This document shows positions 9,326 to 18,122 of a DNA stretch of 64,000 bases, one piece after another. Source of the stretch: DATFCK01 sp963728975 (GTDB lineage Bacteria; Verrucomicrobiota; Verrucomicrobiia; Chthoniobacterales; UBA10450); the NCBI GenBank assembly GCA_963728975.1, contig CAVSMF010000001.1, positions 620,001 to 684,000 on the forward strand, in the 5' to 3' direction. The position numbers and the translations under genes were made by a program. The notes beneath the pieces were generated by a model. That model had not been told where the DNA came from. It saw only the letters and a program-made list of their open reading frames with translations, and made no database searches. Numbering within the stretch: position 1 is the first letter of the stretch; every line of letters begins with the position of its first letter.

Positions 9326-9766
9326 ATGGTAATCGATGCCGGGCTTCCGATTTTTCAACCGCAAGCGATGAACACGGTCGTGGAGCAGTCGCTCGGACAG
9401 GCACGGTTGATGATGAGCCTGCTTGGAATTTTCGCCGGGGTGGCGTTGCTCCTGGCCGCGGTCGGCATCTATGGCGCAGTAGCCTGCACCGTGGAACAAC
9501 GCAAGGGCGAGATCGGGGTTCGGATGGCTTTGGGTGCGCAGACCGCAGACATCTTGCGATTGATCGTGAACCAGGGAATGCGCCCGGTTGCTTTCGGTTT
9601 GATGGCCGGATTAGCGGCGGCGCTTGCCCTCGGACGCCTGATCGCTTCCCAGCTCTATCAAACCTCGGCCTACAACCCGATGCTGCTTTTGGCCACGATT
9701 GCAACCCTGGGAGTAACCGGGCTGATCGCTTGCCTCGCTCCCGTAGAAGCTTTGCGGACCGAATGA
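9326..9766 (+). pseudogene. C-terminal fragment of a MacB/FtsX-type ABC permease
   Basis: 146 codons corresponding to the last part of the large acidobacterial/verrucomicrobial-type permeases: AGLPIFQPQAMNTVVEQSLGQ, then membrane helices LLGIFAGVALLLAAVGIYG, the cytoplasmic EIGVRMALGAQ motif and two more helices. The usual end PARRAARxDPVEALRxE is shortened to CLAPVEALRTE, so about nine residues are lost there too. The N-terminal periplasmic domain and first helices are missing and no ATPase gene is adjacent. It is best read as a decayed remnant. Confidence 0.75.
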
Positions 9767-9796
9767 GTTCTCTCGAAGGCGTCTGATACAGACGCC

Positions 9797-10711
9797 CTAC
9801 AAGATTGGAATGCCTTCCGTCGCCGTTCGCCGGGCGTAGAGATCGCTCAACCGCTTCGTCATCGGGCCTACTCGGCCATCTCCAATCGTTCGGGCATCCA
9901 GTTTCACCACGCCGGCCAGTTCGCCCATCGTGCCCGTACAGAACATCTCGTCCGCGGAATAAACATCGGCGAGGGCGAGATCGGTTTCAGCGCAGGGGAT
10001 TCGTTCGCTCGCGCAAATCTCAAGCACGGTCGCGCGAGTAATGCCTTCCGGACAAGCAACAGCGCGGCCGGTGACGGCTTCGCCCTTGCTCACGATGAAC
10101 ACATTCGTCGCGTTGGTTTCAGCCACGCATTCGTTGGTATCGAGCATGAGGGCATCATCGGCGCCGGCGTTGTTGGCTTCGATCTTGGCCAGGATCGAGT
10201 TCAGCAGATTGGCGTGATGAATTCGCGCATCGAGAACCTCCGCCGGCGGCCGCCGGATCTTGCTTGTGATCAGGGTTAATCCCGTCCTGGCATAAACCGG
10301 CGCCTTGTGTTCCGCCAAAACAATCAGGGTCGGGCCGCTTTGGTTCAGGCGCGGATCCATTCCCGAAGTGATTTTGATCCCGCGCGTCAAAGTCAGGCGA
10401 ATATGAATGCCGTCGGTCATCCGGTTCGCCGCCAGTGTCCGTTTTATTTCCCCGATGATTGTTTCCCGAGGCGGAATTTCAGGGAACGAAAGCGCCTCGG
10501 CCGAGCGCTGGAGCCGGTCGAGATGCTCATGCAACTTGAAAACGCCGCCCTGATAAACTCGCAGGCCTTCCCAAACGGCGTCGCCGCCTTGCACCGCCGA
10601 ATCGAATGGGCTGATGCCGGCCTCGTCCCGATGCAGCAGCCGGCCGTTGATGTTGACGATCAGGTTCCGATTACGTTCGTCGAATTTCTGGAGCACAACG
10701 CAACCTGTCAT
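9797..10711 (-). CDS. class IV aminotransferase-like protein with Lys-to-His change
   Basis: About 300 residues with the branched-chain/D-amino-acid aminotransferase fold: VNINGRLL, VQGGDAVWEGLRVY, ETNATNVFIV and CTGTMGELAGV are typical. In the family the PLP lysine stands in a K-x-L-N-x-L pattern; here that position reads RIHHANLLNS, so His replaces Lys. An ordinary Schiff-base transaminase reaction is therefore doubtful. The ATG at 10711 lies inside a dispersed palindrome (ATGACAGG is its end), so GTG at 10696 may be the original start. The upstream neighbour is a sulfotransferase-like gene. In plants I recall long branched-chain-aminotransferase-like proteins that join such domains, which supports a shared function. 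Confidence 0.85.
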   Translation of the reverse strand: MTGCVVLQKFDERNRNLIVNINGRLLHRDEAGISPFDSAVQGGDAVWEGLRVYQGGVFKLHEHLDRLQRSAEALSFPEIPPRETIIGEIKRTLAANRMTDGIHIRLTLTRGIKITSGMDPRLNQSGPTLIVLAEHKAPVYARTGLTLITSKIRRPPAEVLDARIHHANLLNSILAKIEANNAGADDALMLDTNECVAETNATNVFIVSKGEAVTGRAVACPEGITRATVLEICASERIPCAETDLALADVYSADEMFCTGTMGELAGVVKLDARTIGDGRVGPMTKRLSDLYARRTATEGIPIL

Positions 10712-10810
10712 TCTGATCGGAGTGAAGCGAGAGCGAAACGAAGTCGAAGAATCCCGCGGAGCTACCTTTCAGGTTTGCGACGGGATCCCTCGCCTACGCT
10801 CGGGATGACA
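10707..10810. repeat. dispersed palindrome family 1, copy 1
   Basis: Outer arms GTCATTCTGATCGGAGTGAAG and CTACGCTCGGGATGACAGC are inverted, with inner parts AATCCCGCGG and GGGATCCCTCGC. Similar copies lie at 16115, 29535 and 33515. This copy separates the sulfotransferase-like gene from the aminotransferase and could act as an RNA hairpin. Confidence 0.75.
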
Positions 10811-10813
10811 GCC

Positions 10814-11545
10814 TTAGCGCAACCGATGTTGACAAAGCATTTCATAACACTCCCGGCACCGATCATGAATCTGGCGAAGGCGCTCCGGCACCGGTTCGTT
10901 CCGCCGCCGGTAAGGCTGAAATGAGGTCGTTTGGGCCACTTCGCCGTACCAATATTGGGCCCAGATTCCGTCGGTCTCGCGCAAGCCCGGTTCCCACGAC
11001 AGCATGACGGGATCGAACGGGACCCCGACGGCATCGCACAGGAGCTTCAAGATTCGCTCGGGATCTTCAAGAACGTCTCGCGCGTCGATCACCGGCGGAA
11101 CCGATTTCGCGCGCCGGGTCACCCATTCGAAAATCTCCGCTTGTTGACCGAAACCGAGATCCTCAAAGACCGGATCGCCCTGCTTCTTTATATATGAGGG
11201 GATCACCTCCGCCGGGTCGCGGATAAGGAAGCAGTTCCTGACCGAGCCGAGCCAATCCCGGTCGATATCAGGCAGAAGATGATGCGCCATTTGCTTCTGA
11301 TAAAAGACGGTTTTGCCCTCGGGAACCGGCCCGGTCAGCCCCTGAATTATTTTATCCACATCCAGAGAGCTTTGTGCCACAATCACTTGTGAACCCGGAT
11401 GGAGCTTGCCCGTTTTCTTCAAATACCAGGCGTAGAACGGCTCGTCGATAACCGCCGTATCCGGCCGATTACTCCACGCTCGCATCAAGGCGGTGGAAAT
11501 GTTTCGCGGCCCGGACCACATGGCGATGCGAACAGGTTCGGGCAT
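10814..11545 (-). CDS. sulfotransferase-like P-loop protein
   Basis: 243 residues. MWSGPRNISTALMRAWSNR near the N-terminus resembles the 5'-phosphosulfate (PAPS) loop of sulfotransferases, with DEPFYAWYL shortly after. CFLIRDPAEVIPSYIKKQGDP in the middle matches the 3'-phosphate-binding R-D-P motif. The C-terminal part is Arg-rich. Proteins of this type often stand next to, or are fused with, branched-chain-aminotransferase-like proteins, as here (the next gene downstream, about 100 nt away). Whether it transfers sulfate or phosphate cannot be told. Confidence 0.75.
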   Translation of the reverse strand: MPEPVRIAMWSGPRNISTALMRAWSNRPDTAVIDEPFYAWYLKKTGKLHPGSQVIVAQSSLDVDKIIQGLTGPVPEGKTVFYQKQMAHHLLPDIDRDWLGSVRNCFLIRDPAEVIPSYIKKQGDPVFEDLGFGQQAEIFEWVTRRAKSVPPVIDARDVLEDPERILKLLCDAVGVPFDPVMLSWEPGLRETDGIWAQYWYGEVAQTTSFQPYRRRNEPVPERLRQIHDRCRECYEMLCQHRLR

Positions 11546-11769
11546 GGCCGTAGTTTAGCCCCGGTTAGTTTGGACCGGCAATCGTGCCCGCAGTTTTTCG
11601 GCACTTTGCGCGCAAATCACACAACGAGAAACATTTTGGTTCAAGCCGGGAACCGCAACCGACGTCAGATCCGAAGTTTATGTAAACGCGAGCCGTTCCA
11701 TTCCCCCTCGCGCAATTGTGAAGCGTCTGATCCCGCCATGCGGAACTGGCGGAAGATATTACCGGTAGT

Positions 11770-12333
11770 ATGAAAGCCCTCCTTGTTGCAATTCTGGTCG
11801 TGGGAATGCTGACTCCGTCGTGTTTCGCCCGCCAAAAACCAAATGTGGTTCTGGCACGAGTCACCGTTTACTGGGCGGCGGGCGGGCGCGGCTCCGATCA
11901 TTATACCCGGCATCACAAATGCGCTACCGGCCTGCGATTGCGAACTGGTCATTGCGCGGTCGACCCCAGAAAGATCCCGTATGGAAGTAACATCATCTTC
12001 CCGGATGGAACGAGCCTGGCGGCAGTAGACACAGGCACGGCAGTGCGAAATCGTAAAGCAGCCAGGTTGTCCGGCCACACCGCCGTGGAACGGAACGCCG
12101 TGGTAATTGATCGGTTTTTCGAGACGAAACGGCAGGCGCTTCAGTGGGCCAGGACCCATCCCCACTTCATTGCGGTGCGGGTAATTTCACCGAATCAGGG
12201 AATCAGCCCGTCTCGTTATCGGGCGACCCAACCGGTGCGGCGGGCCGTTGCCGCAAAGTCGTTCCCGAACCGGAGGAACTCGCTCAATGGCGCTCCGGCC
12301 CTGGCAGCTTTGCAATTGCCGAAGATCCTTTGA
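11770..12333 (+). CDS. secreted 3D-domain (double-psi beta-barrel) protein, copy 1
   Basis: 187 residues with a signal peptide (KALLVAILVVGMLTPSCFA). The mature part has VTVYWA, GHCAVDPRKIPYGS, AVDTGTAV and ending VVIDRFFETKRQALQWA, the pattern of 3D-type double-psi beta-barrels found in wall-acting lytic transglycosylases and spore factors; the Asp residues in AVDTG and VIDRFF are the conserved ones. The Arg-rich tail after residue 150 is less conserved. A close paralogue lies at 13226 and CHAP-like genes lie between and nearby, so a cell-wall role is likely. Confidence 0.8.
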   Translation: MKALLVAILVVGMLTPSCFARQKPNVVLARVTVYWAAGGRGSDHYTRHHKCATGLRLRTGHCAVDPRKIPYGSNIIFPDGTSLAAVDTGTAVRNRKAARLSGHTAVERNAVVIDRFFETKRQALQWARTHPHFIAVRVISPNQGISPSRYRATQPVRRAVAAKSFPNRRNSLNGAPALAALQLPKIL

Positions 12334-12464
12334 CCGCTCAAGGAAGGACGGCTTCCCGGCGGCCCAGCGAAAGTAGACGCGATCTCCGGTCGCGTTAATC
12401 GACCCAAAGCGGCGGGGACGCCGCTTCTACTTTACCGCGGCCGAGAAGCCGCCCTTCCCTGCGA

Positions 12465-13004
12465 TCAGGATGAGAATTTCCCGTAGACCGCCAGCAATGG
12501 ATAAAAGCAGGCGTTCTTAGAGCGGTAATCGCTGACGAATCCGGTCTTAGTCCGAATCTCAACGTGACCTCTGCCGCCGTAGACCAGGACGGCCCCGACC
12601 GGCGCCGCATACGGATCGTGGACAGGCAGCTTCTTGAAACCGTAAGAATTGACCAACTCCTGGCCGGCCTGGGTAGCGTAGACGGTCTGCGGGTAGGAAT
12701 GGATTGCTCCGGCCGCGAGGAGAGCCTCCTTGACGTATTGCCAGCAGCGAGACTTCGAGTGGGCGTTGGCGCGTTCTTCCGCGATGGTGGCCGCCCGCCG
12801 CAGTTTAGGATCGATCCGGGGATCGATCCGGGCGATCGGATGCACGATCGGTTTCCCCCAATAATGGCGAATCACCCGGACTGACATCCGATGCCCGTTG
12901 TAATAAAACCGGGGCGCCGAAGCGGTTGAATCGCTGGCGCGAACAGCACCCATGGAAACGACAAAAATGGAACCGCAGAGAAGAGTGATTAGGACCCGTA
13001 GCAT
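12465..13004 (-). CDS. secreted CHAP/NlpC-like cysteine peptidase or amidase, copy 1
   Basis: About 179 residues. I start at ATG 13004, where a good signal peptide begins (LRVLITLLCGSIFVVSM), rather than at 13043. The core KSRCWQYVKEALLAAG supplies the likely nucleophile Cys at the start of a helix, and GGRGHVEIRT the His on a following strand, as in CHAP and NlpC/P60 peptidoglycan amidases. A Lys/Arg-rich stretch (RIDPRIDPKLRRAATIAEE) precedes the Cys. The gene at 18123 shares this core almost residue for residue. It is divergent from the second 3D gene and convergent with the first. Confidence 0.75.
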   Translation of the reverse strand: MLRVLITLLCGSIFVVSMGAVRASDSTASAPRFYYNGHRMSVRVIRHYWGKPIVHPIARIDPRIDPKLRRAATIAEERANAHSKSRCWQYVKEALLAAGAIHSYPQTVYATQAGQELVNSYGFKKLPVHDPYAAPVGAVLVYGGRGHVEIRTKTGFVSDYRSKNACFYPLLAVYGKFSS

Positions 13005-13225
13005 TGGCGCGTTTTTATCGCAGGCGGCGTGCCGGCTTGACAAGATCTTTTTGACAACCCGGCGAAACCGGGAACCTTAGCCGCGATCTTTCCCCCAACT
13101 TTGTTCCTGCAAAAGGCAGCCGGGACAGCCCGAATATTCGAACCGATAACGGGTAGCCGGCGATTTGGACTTCTCCCAGGAGAAGCAGCGGAGCGCCCCG
13201 CCAGAAAACCACCGACTACAAAATA

Positions 13226-13810
13226 ATGATTCGCTCAATTATCCTTCTCCTGTTGGCCCTCGGCTCCCTTAGCGCTGCTCAGGGCGCGGACCAGACAATC
13301 CTCGCCCGGGTCACGGTCTACTGGCGAGGCGAAGGACAGCTCCGTGCATCCTGGAAAGGAGCACGTCTCCACGACGGCCACTGCGCGGTGGACCCCAGGA
13401 AAATTCCGTATGGCAGCAAAGTCCTTTTTCCGGACGGCCCATGTCTGGCGGTCGACACCGGCCCGGCCGTTGTCAGCCGTAAAGCGGCTCGGCTTTCCGG
13501 CCACTCGGAGGCTCAACGCAGCGCTCTAGTGATCGACCGCTTTTTTGAGAGCAAAAAAGAGGCGATGGCCTGGACGGCAACTCATCCGCATTTCATGACG
13601 GTCCGGGTTTGTTCGCCCGACTCGAAGCCGTCCCGAATGAAGAAGAGCCGCGCCTTAACCGATATCGTCGAAGTAGCGGCAACCAAAGCGAGTGACTGGT
13701 CGATATCGGCAAAGCAATGGACTGACTTGAAGGCGACAATCGGCTGTTTGCTGTCGGCCGTCGCCTCCGTGGAAGATCAGGCCGCTGCCTCATTGGCGGT
13801 TGCGAATTAA
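13226..13810 (+). CDS. secreted 3D-domain (double-psi beta-barrel) protein, copy 2
   Basis: 194 residues with signal peptide IRSIILLLLALGSLSAAQGA. The core repeats that of the gene at 11770: ARVTVYWRG, GHCAVDPRKIPYGSK, AVDTGPAV, SRKAARLSGHSEAQR, LVIDRFFESKKEAM and HPHFMTVRV. It lacks the His-rich insertion seen in copy 1 before GHCAVD, and the C-terminal 60 residues differ. It is divergent from the CHAP-like gene with a 220-bp intergenic region that must hold both promoters. Confidence 0.8.
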   Translation: MIRSIILLLLALGSLSAAQGADQTILARVTVYWRGEGQLRASWKGARLHDGHCAVDPRKIPYGSKVLFPDGPCLAVDTGPAVVSRKAARLSGHSEAQRSALVIDRFFESKKEAMAWTATHPHFMTVRVCSPDSKPSRMKKSRALTDIVEVAATKASDWSISAKQWTDLKATIGCLLSAVASVEDQAAASLAVAN

Positions 13811-13884
13811 AGGCGGCGGATCGGCCCGGATGTACCGGGGCGGTTATAAACCGGCGGAGACAACGCTAATCGTCGGTTCGATCC

Positions 13885-14829
13885 TCAAAAACCGACGAAG
13901 AGCGAGGCCATCCGGGTCCGCATTTTCGCGTCCGGCAACCGGCCGATTCCCGCGCCCATGTTATCTACCAGGTGTTGCGGATTGTTCGTTGCCGGAATCA
14001 CACAAGTCACAGCGGGATGGCTCAAAATCCATTTCAGGAGAAATTGAGCCCACGACCGGCAATCGAACTCCGACGCCCAGGCCGGGAGCGGCTTTGAAGC
14101 AATACTCTTAAGGACGCCGCCACCGCCAAAGGGACGATTGATGATGACTCCCATGCGAAGCTCCTGGGCCAGCGGCAGGATGCGTTGGGCCGCGCCTCGC
14201 TCCAGCAGCGAATAATTGATCTGCACGAAATCCGGTTTCCAGCTCCGCATGATCCTTTCCACTTCGCCAAAGCCGCGGGTCTCGGAATGGGTGATGCCGG
14301 TGTAGCGGATCCGCCCCTTGCCTTTCCATTCATGGAGCGACGCCATCTGATCTTCGACATCGACCAGGTTATGCACCTGAATCAGGTCGATGGTCTTGGT
14401 TTGAAAACGCATCAACGAGCGTTCCATCATCCCGATTCCATCCTGTTTATTTCTGGACCAGACCTTGGTCGCGATAAAAAGCGAATCGCGCAGATGCAAT
14501 CGGGCGGCGAGATCGCCGATGACCGATTCAGCCTGGCCATACATGGGCGAGGAATCGACCAATTTCCCGCCGTGCTTGACGAAGAGCGAGAGCACATCCG
14601 AGAGCGATTGGAGTTGGGGCGAACGCGGCCTAACGTCGAACGTGGCCGCGCTCCCAAGCCCAACCGCCGGCAGCCGCTCTCCGGTCGAGGGAATGCGGCG
14701 GATTAACATTCCGGAAGGTGCGAGACTGGTGTCGGCCGCTGTCGCCGAAATTGGGAGAAGCAGACCCGCGGCGCCGGCGCCCACCAAACGCATCGCTTCC
14801 CGGCGGGTCAGAGCATTCGGCTCCTGCAC
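13885..14829 (-). CDS. aldo/keto reductase with Tat signal
   Basis: 314 residues. The N-terminus carries TRREAMRLVGAGAAGLLLP, a twin-arginine export signal, so the enzyme probably acts outside the cytoplasm. The (beta/alpha)8 aldo-keto reductase features are visible: KLVDSSPMYGQAE with catalytic Tyr, ATKVWSR with Lys, DLIQVHNLVD with His, and CVIPATNNPQHLVDN at the NADP site. It is divergent from another Tat-signalled oxidoreductase at 14978, with only about 150 bp between, so the pair may be co-regulated. Substrate unknown. Confidence 0.88.
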   Translation of the reverse strand: MQEPNALTRREAMRLVGAGAAGLLLPISATAADTSLAPSGMLIRRIPSTGERLPAVGLGSAATFDVRPRSPQLQSLSDVLSLFVKHGGKLVDSSPMYGQAESVIGDLAARLHLRDSLFIATKVWSRNKQDGIGMMERSLMRFQTKTIDLIQVHNLVDVEDQMASLHEWKGKGRIRYTGITHSETRGFGEVERIMRSWKPDFVQINYSLLERGAAQRILPLAQELRMGVIINRPFGGGGVLKSIASKPLPAWASEFDCRSWAQFLLKWILSHPAVTCVIPATNNPQHLVDNMGAGIGRLPDAKMRTRMASLFVGF

Positions 14830-14977
14830 GAACCGATTATACCGTGGCGGAAGGAAACGCCAACAACATCCTCACGCTTTCCCGCGGCCCATTCCGCCGG
14901 GACGCGGTCCGGGAAAGACTGTTGCCTCGCCCACAAGAGCGTTGCATGGGAGGAAAACGGCGGCGACAATCTCAGCC

Positions 14978-16111
14978 GTGAACACCAGTCGACGCCGCTT
15001 CCTCAAGGTTTCCGCAACCGCTTCCGCCGCTCTCAGCTTACCAGGCTCCCATCTCTTCGCCGAAAAAGCCGGCAAGCCGTTGCGCATTCTGATTCTGGGC
15101 GGAACCGGATTTACCGGTCCGTTTCAAGTCCGGTATGCCCTCGCCCGCGGTCACAAGGTAACGACATTCAACCGGGGAAAGACGCATCCTAACGAGTTGC
15201 CGAACGAAGTGGAGCAACTCATCGGCGATCGAAACGGAAAGCTCGACGCCCTGAAAGGGCGGCAATGGGATGTGGTTATCGATAATCCCACCTCGATCCC
15301 GGTTTGGGTGCGCGATGCCGCCCAGGTCCTCAAGGGAAACGTCGACCGCTACGTTTTCATTTCCACCATCTCGGTTTATGCCGACACCAGCAAGGCCGGC
15401 ATGGACGAGGGTGCCGCTCTGGCTTCCTATCACGGACCGGACGCGATGAAGGAAACGCGGGAGAGCCTGATTGCCTCGAAATTTGCGCTCTACGGGCCGC
15501 TCAAGGCATTGTCGGAAGCCGAAGCCGAGAAATGGTTTCCGGGAAAGACTTTGCTCATTCGTCCCGGGTTGATCGTCGGGCCGCGAGATGAAACCGACCG
15601 GTTCACCTATTGGCCGGTCCGAATCGATCGGGGCGGGGAAGTGCTGGCACCGGGAAATCCAGCCGACCCGGTTCAATTCATCGATGCTCGCGATCTGGCG
15701 GAATGGACTATCCGAATGGCGGAGCAAAGGGAGACGGGAATCTACAATGCCACCGGTCCGGCAACGAAGCTTGGGATCGGCGACATGCTTGAAGGCATCA
15801 GGAAGGCGAATGGTTCCCAGGCCAGCTTTACCTGGGTGAACGCGGATTTTCTGGACAGTCAAAAGGTGTCGCCCTGGTCCGATATGCCGGTCTGGATTCC
15901 GCCCCGCGGAGAAGACGCGGGGGCGACCCAGCTCAGCAACCAACGCGCGATTGCTAAAGGTCTGACCTTCCGGCCGCTGGCCGAGACGGCGCGCGATACC
16001 CTGGCCTGGTTCAAATCGCAGCCGGCCGAGCGCCAGGCGAAACTTCGGGCCGGCCTAACCGCGGAGCGCGAAGCAGAAGTGCTGGCGGCCTGGCACAAGA
16101 AACAAAGCTGA
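14978..16111 (+). CDS. NAD-dependent epimerase/dehydratase family protein with Tat signal
   Basis: 377 residues from GTG 14978. NTSRRRFLKVSATASAAL is a Tat signal, followed by the Rossmann motif ILILGGTGFTGPFQVRYAL. FISTISVYAD holds the serine/tyrosine region, LLIRPGLIVGPRDETDRF and FIDARDLAEW are typical of extended SDR proteins of the isoflavone-reductase-like group. The open frame runs back to 14465 but those residues are low-complexity and antisense to the aldo-keto reductase, so I reject them. The start GTG has no strong ribosome site; TTG 14942 is an alternative. Confidence 0.85.
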   Translation: MNTSRRRFLKVSATASAALSLPGSHLFAEKAGKPLRILILGGTGFTGPFQVRYALARGHKVTTFNRGKTHPNELPNEVEQLIGDRNGKLDALKGRQWDVVIDNPTSIPVWVRDAAQVLKGNVDRYVFISTISVYADTSKAGMDEGAALASYHGPDAMKETRESLIASKFALYGPLKALSEAEAEKWFPGKTLLIRPGLIVGPRDETDRFTYWPVRIDRGGEVLAPGNPADPVQFIDARDLAEWTIRMAEQRETGIYNATGPATKLGIGDMLEGIRKANGSQASFTWVNADFLDSQKVSPWSDMPVWIPPRGEDAGATQLSNQRAIAKGLTFRPLAETARDTLAWFKSQPAERQAKLRAGLTAEREAEVLAAWHKKQS

Positions 16112-16114
16112 TGT

Positions 16115-16203
16115 GTCGTCCCGAGCAAAGCCGGGGGATCCCGTGTAGCCGGGGCCAGTCACACAGTTAGGCGGGATCCCTCGACTGCGCCCGGGATGAC
16201 GGC
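16115..16203. repeat. dispersed palindrome family 1, copy 2
   Basis: GTCGTCCCGAGCAAAGCCGG at the left and CTGCGCCCGGGATGAC at the right form an inverted pair around GGGATCCCGTG and GCGGGATCCC. It lies between the epimerase and transporter genes and may terminate transcription of the former. Confidence 0.7.
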
Positions 16204-16212
16204 GACTACAAA

Positions 16213-17523
16213 ATGAAAAGAATTCTCGCCCGAATCGTCGAGGTTAAGCCTAACGAAGTCCGGGTGCTTTTTCTCGGATTTTTTTTCCATTTTCTTATCC
16301 TCAGCGGCTACTACATCATGCGACCGATCCGGGACAGCATCGCCGCCGGCAGCAGACTGGAAACTTTGCCGTGGATGTTTAGCGCCACTCTGGTCGCGAT
16401 GTTGATCGCTAACGCCCTTTTCGCCGCCATCGTGGCGCGGATGTCGCGAAGAAAATTCATTCCGCTCGCCTACGGATTCTTCATTTTTAATCTGGCCCTC
16501 TTTTTCATCCTGATGCGCAGTTACCCGCCGTCGCAGCAGATCTGGATCGGCCGGGCGCTCTATGTTTGGGTCAGCGTCTTTAATCTGTTTAATACCGCCA
16601 TCTTCTGGGCGTTCATGACCGATCTGTTCACAGTCGAGCAGGGCAAGCGTCTTTACGGCTTCATCGCTGTTGGTGGATCGCTCGGCGCCATTTTCGGCGC
16701 CTACATCACCAAGCGTTACATCCACGACGTCGGGCCGGGAAATCTCCTGGCTGTTTCCGCCATTCTGTTCGGAGCCGCCAGTTTCCTGGTGAAATTTTTT
16801 CCAGCCGGCTTTACCGACAGGAACCAACCGGCGGGCCGGACTCAGGAGGAAGCGATTGGCGGATCGATCTGGTCCGGACTCACCCACATCGCGCGTTCGC
16901 CTTATCTTCTCGGACTGGCCGGCTCAATGCTCATCTACACCTTGACTTCGACCTGGGCCTATTTTCAACAATCTGATCTGGCCCACCAGGCCTTGAAAAA
17001 CGCCGGCCAGCGCACCGTCTTCCTGGCTAATATCGATATTTGGGTAAACACCATCACCGTCGCCATTCAGATCTTTCTCACCGGCCGCCTGCTGAAATGG
17101 TTCGGGCTCGCATTTACTCTGGTTGCTCTGCCGGCCCTTAGCCTGATTGGCTTCGGGGCCATGGGCCTGGTTCCGAGCCTCGGGTTGCTCGCCCTGTTTC
17201 AGGTCGTCCGCCGGGCCGGCGCCTACGCCCTGATGCGCCCGTCGCGTGAGGTTCTTTTCACGGTGTTGCGCCGTGAAGACAAATACAAGGTCAAGAGCGT
17301 AACCGATACCCTGATCTATCGAGCCGGCGATCAACTGGGAGCATGGTCCTACGAGGGGCTTGCCGCGCTCAACCTGGAACTGCGCTCGATCAGTTTTATC
17401 GCGGTTCCAATCGCGGCGGGCTGGTGCGTTCTCAGTCTCTGGCTCGCCCGCAAGCAAGCGGCCCTGGCTGGCGCCCGCGAAAATGAAACGGGCGCTTTAA
17501 CTTCGCCAAGCCCGGCCGGTTGA
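16213..17523 (+). CDS. MFS-like transporter related to NTP/NDP exchangers
   Basis: 436 residues with about twelve hydrophobic segments from residue 17 onward. The opening VKPNEVRVLFLGFFFHFLILSGYYIMRPIRDSIA, the loop EQGKRLYGFIAVGGSLGAIFGA and the late ALMRPSREVLFTVL with REDKYKVKSVTDTLIYRAGD match the bacterial proteins annotated as MFS transporters of the ADP/ATP-translocase-like (Tlc) group. Substrate is unknown; in free-living bacteria these are rarely true nucleotide exchangers. The gene stands alone, with OsmC 38 nt after its stop, possibly in one transcript. Confidence 0.8.
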   Translation: MKRILARIVEVKPNEVRVLFLGFFFHFLILSGYYIMRPIRDSIAAGSRLETLPWMFSATLVAMLIANALFAAIVARMSRRKFIPLAYGFFIFNLALFFILMRSYPPSQQIWIGRALYVWVSVFNLFNTAIFWAFMTDLFTVEQGKRLYGFIAVGGSLGAIFGAYITKRYIHDVGPGNLLAVSAILFGAASFLVKFFPAGFTDRNQPAGRTQEEAIGGSIWSGLTHIARSPYLLGLAGSMLIYTLTSTWAYFQQSDLAHQALKNAGQRTVFLANIDIWVNTITVAIQIFLTGRLLKWFGLAFTLVALPALSLIGFGAMGLVPSLGLLALFQVVRRAGAYALMRPSREVLFTVLRREDKYKVKSVTDTLIYRAGDQLGAWSYEGLAALNLELRSISFIAVPIAAGWCVLSLWLARKQAALAGARENETGALTSPSPAG

Positions 17524-17561
17524 GTTGCCAACTTTAGGCAGAGGCCCGAACGTCTTATTCT

Positions 17562-17987
17562 ATGGCAACAAGAACTGGATCAGCTGTGTGGGAAGGCACT
17601 TTGAAACAGGGCAAAGGCACCGTGAAACTCGGCAGCGGCGCGTTTGAAGGCCCCTACTCGTTTTCATCACGCTTCGAGGAAGGCAAAGGAACCAATCCCG
17701 AGGAATTGATCGGCGCGGCCGAAGCCGGCTGTTACTCCATGGCCCTCTCCGCCAACCTGGAAAAGGCCGGGCATCCCGCTAAACGCATCAGCACGGTGGC
17801 GACGGTGAAATTGGAAATGGTCGGCGGCGGTCCGAAGATCACGACTATCGACTTGAAAACGGAAGCGGAAGTTCCGGGAGTCGATAAGACGAAATTTCAG
17901 GAAATCGCCGAGCAAACGAAGAAAACATGCCCGGTTTCAGTGGCATTGTCGGCAACGCAGATCACTCTCCAGGCCAGCCTGACGTAA
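17562..17987 (+). CDS. osmC: OsmC-family peroxiredoxin
   Basis: 141 residues. OsmC proteins reduce organic hydroperoxides with two cysteines; both are here, in EAGCYSMALS (residue about 57) and KKTCPVSVAL (about 122). The N-terminal strand region with GKGTVKLGSG and NPEELIGAAEAG matches the OsmC subgroup rather than Ohr. The size is normal and the protein lacks a signal peptide. It follows the transporter in the same direction. Confidence 0.92.
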   Translation: MATRTGSAVWEGTLKQGKGTVKLGSGAFEGPYSFSSRFEEGKGTNPEELIGAAEAGCYSMALSANLEKAGHPAKRISTVATVKLEMVGGGPKITTIDLKTEAEVPGVDKTKFQEIAEQTKKTCPVSVALSATQITLQASLT

Positions 17988-18089
17988 GGAAATTTGTAGA
18001 GGTGCTCGCCGCGGCGAGCGGCTGCTTTGCGGCGCCGTGGTTGATCCAACCACTGTTACAGTTCAGCAGCCGAAAGCGATGCTCGTTGC

Positions 18090-18117
18090 GGACACCTCGG
18101 AGAGGTGTCCCTACCTG
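18090..18117. repeat. short palindrome related to family 2
   Basis: GGACACCTCGGAGAGGTGTCC followed by CTACCTG. The second half has the same form as the right arm of the large family 2 units at 52 kb. It sits between osmC and the CHAP-like gene, which converge here, so it could serve as a two-way terminator. Confidence 0.5.
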
Positions 18118-18122
18118 AAGAT

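Noticed and set aside
14465..14977. N-terminal extension of the epimerase-like protein
   Set aside because: It overlaps the aldo-keto reductase in antisense; a Tat signal begins at 14978.
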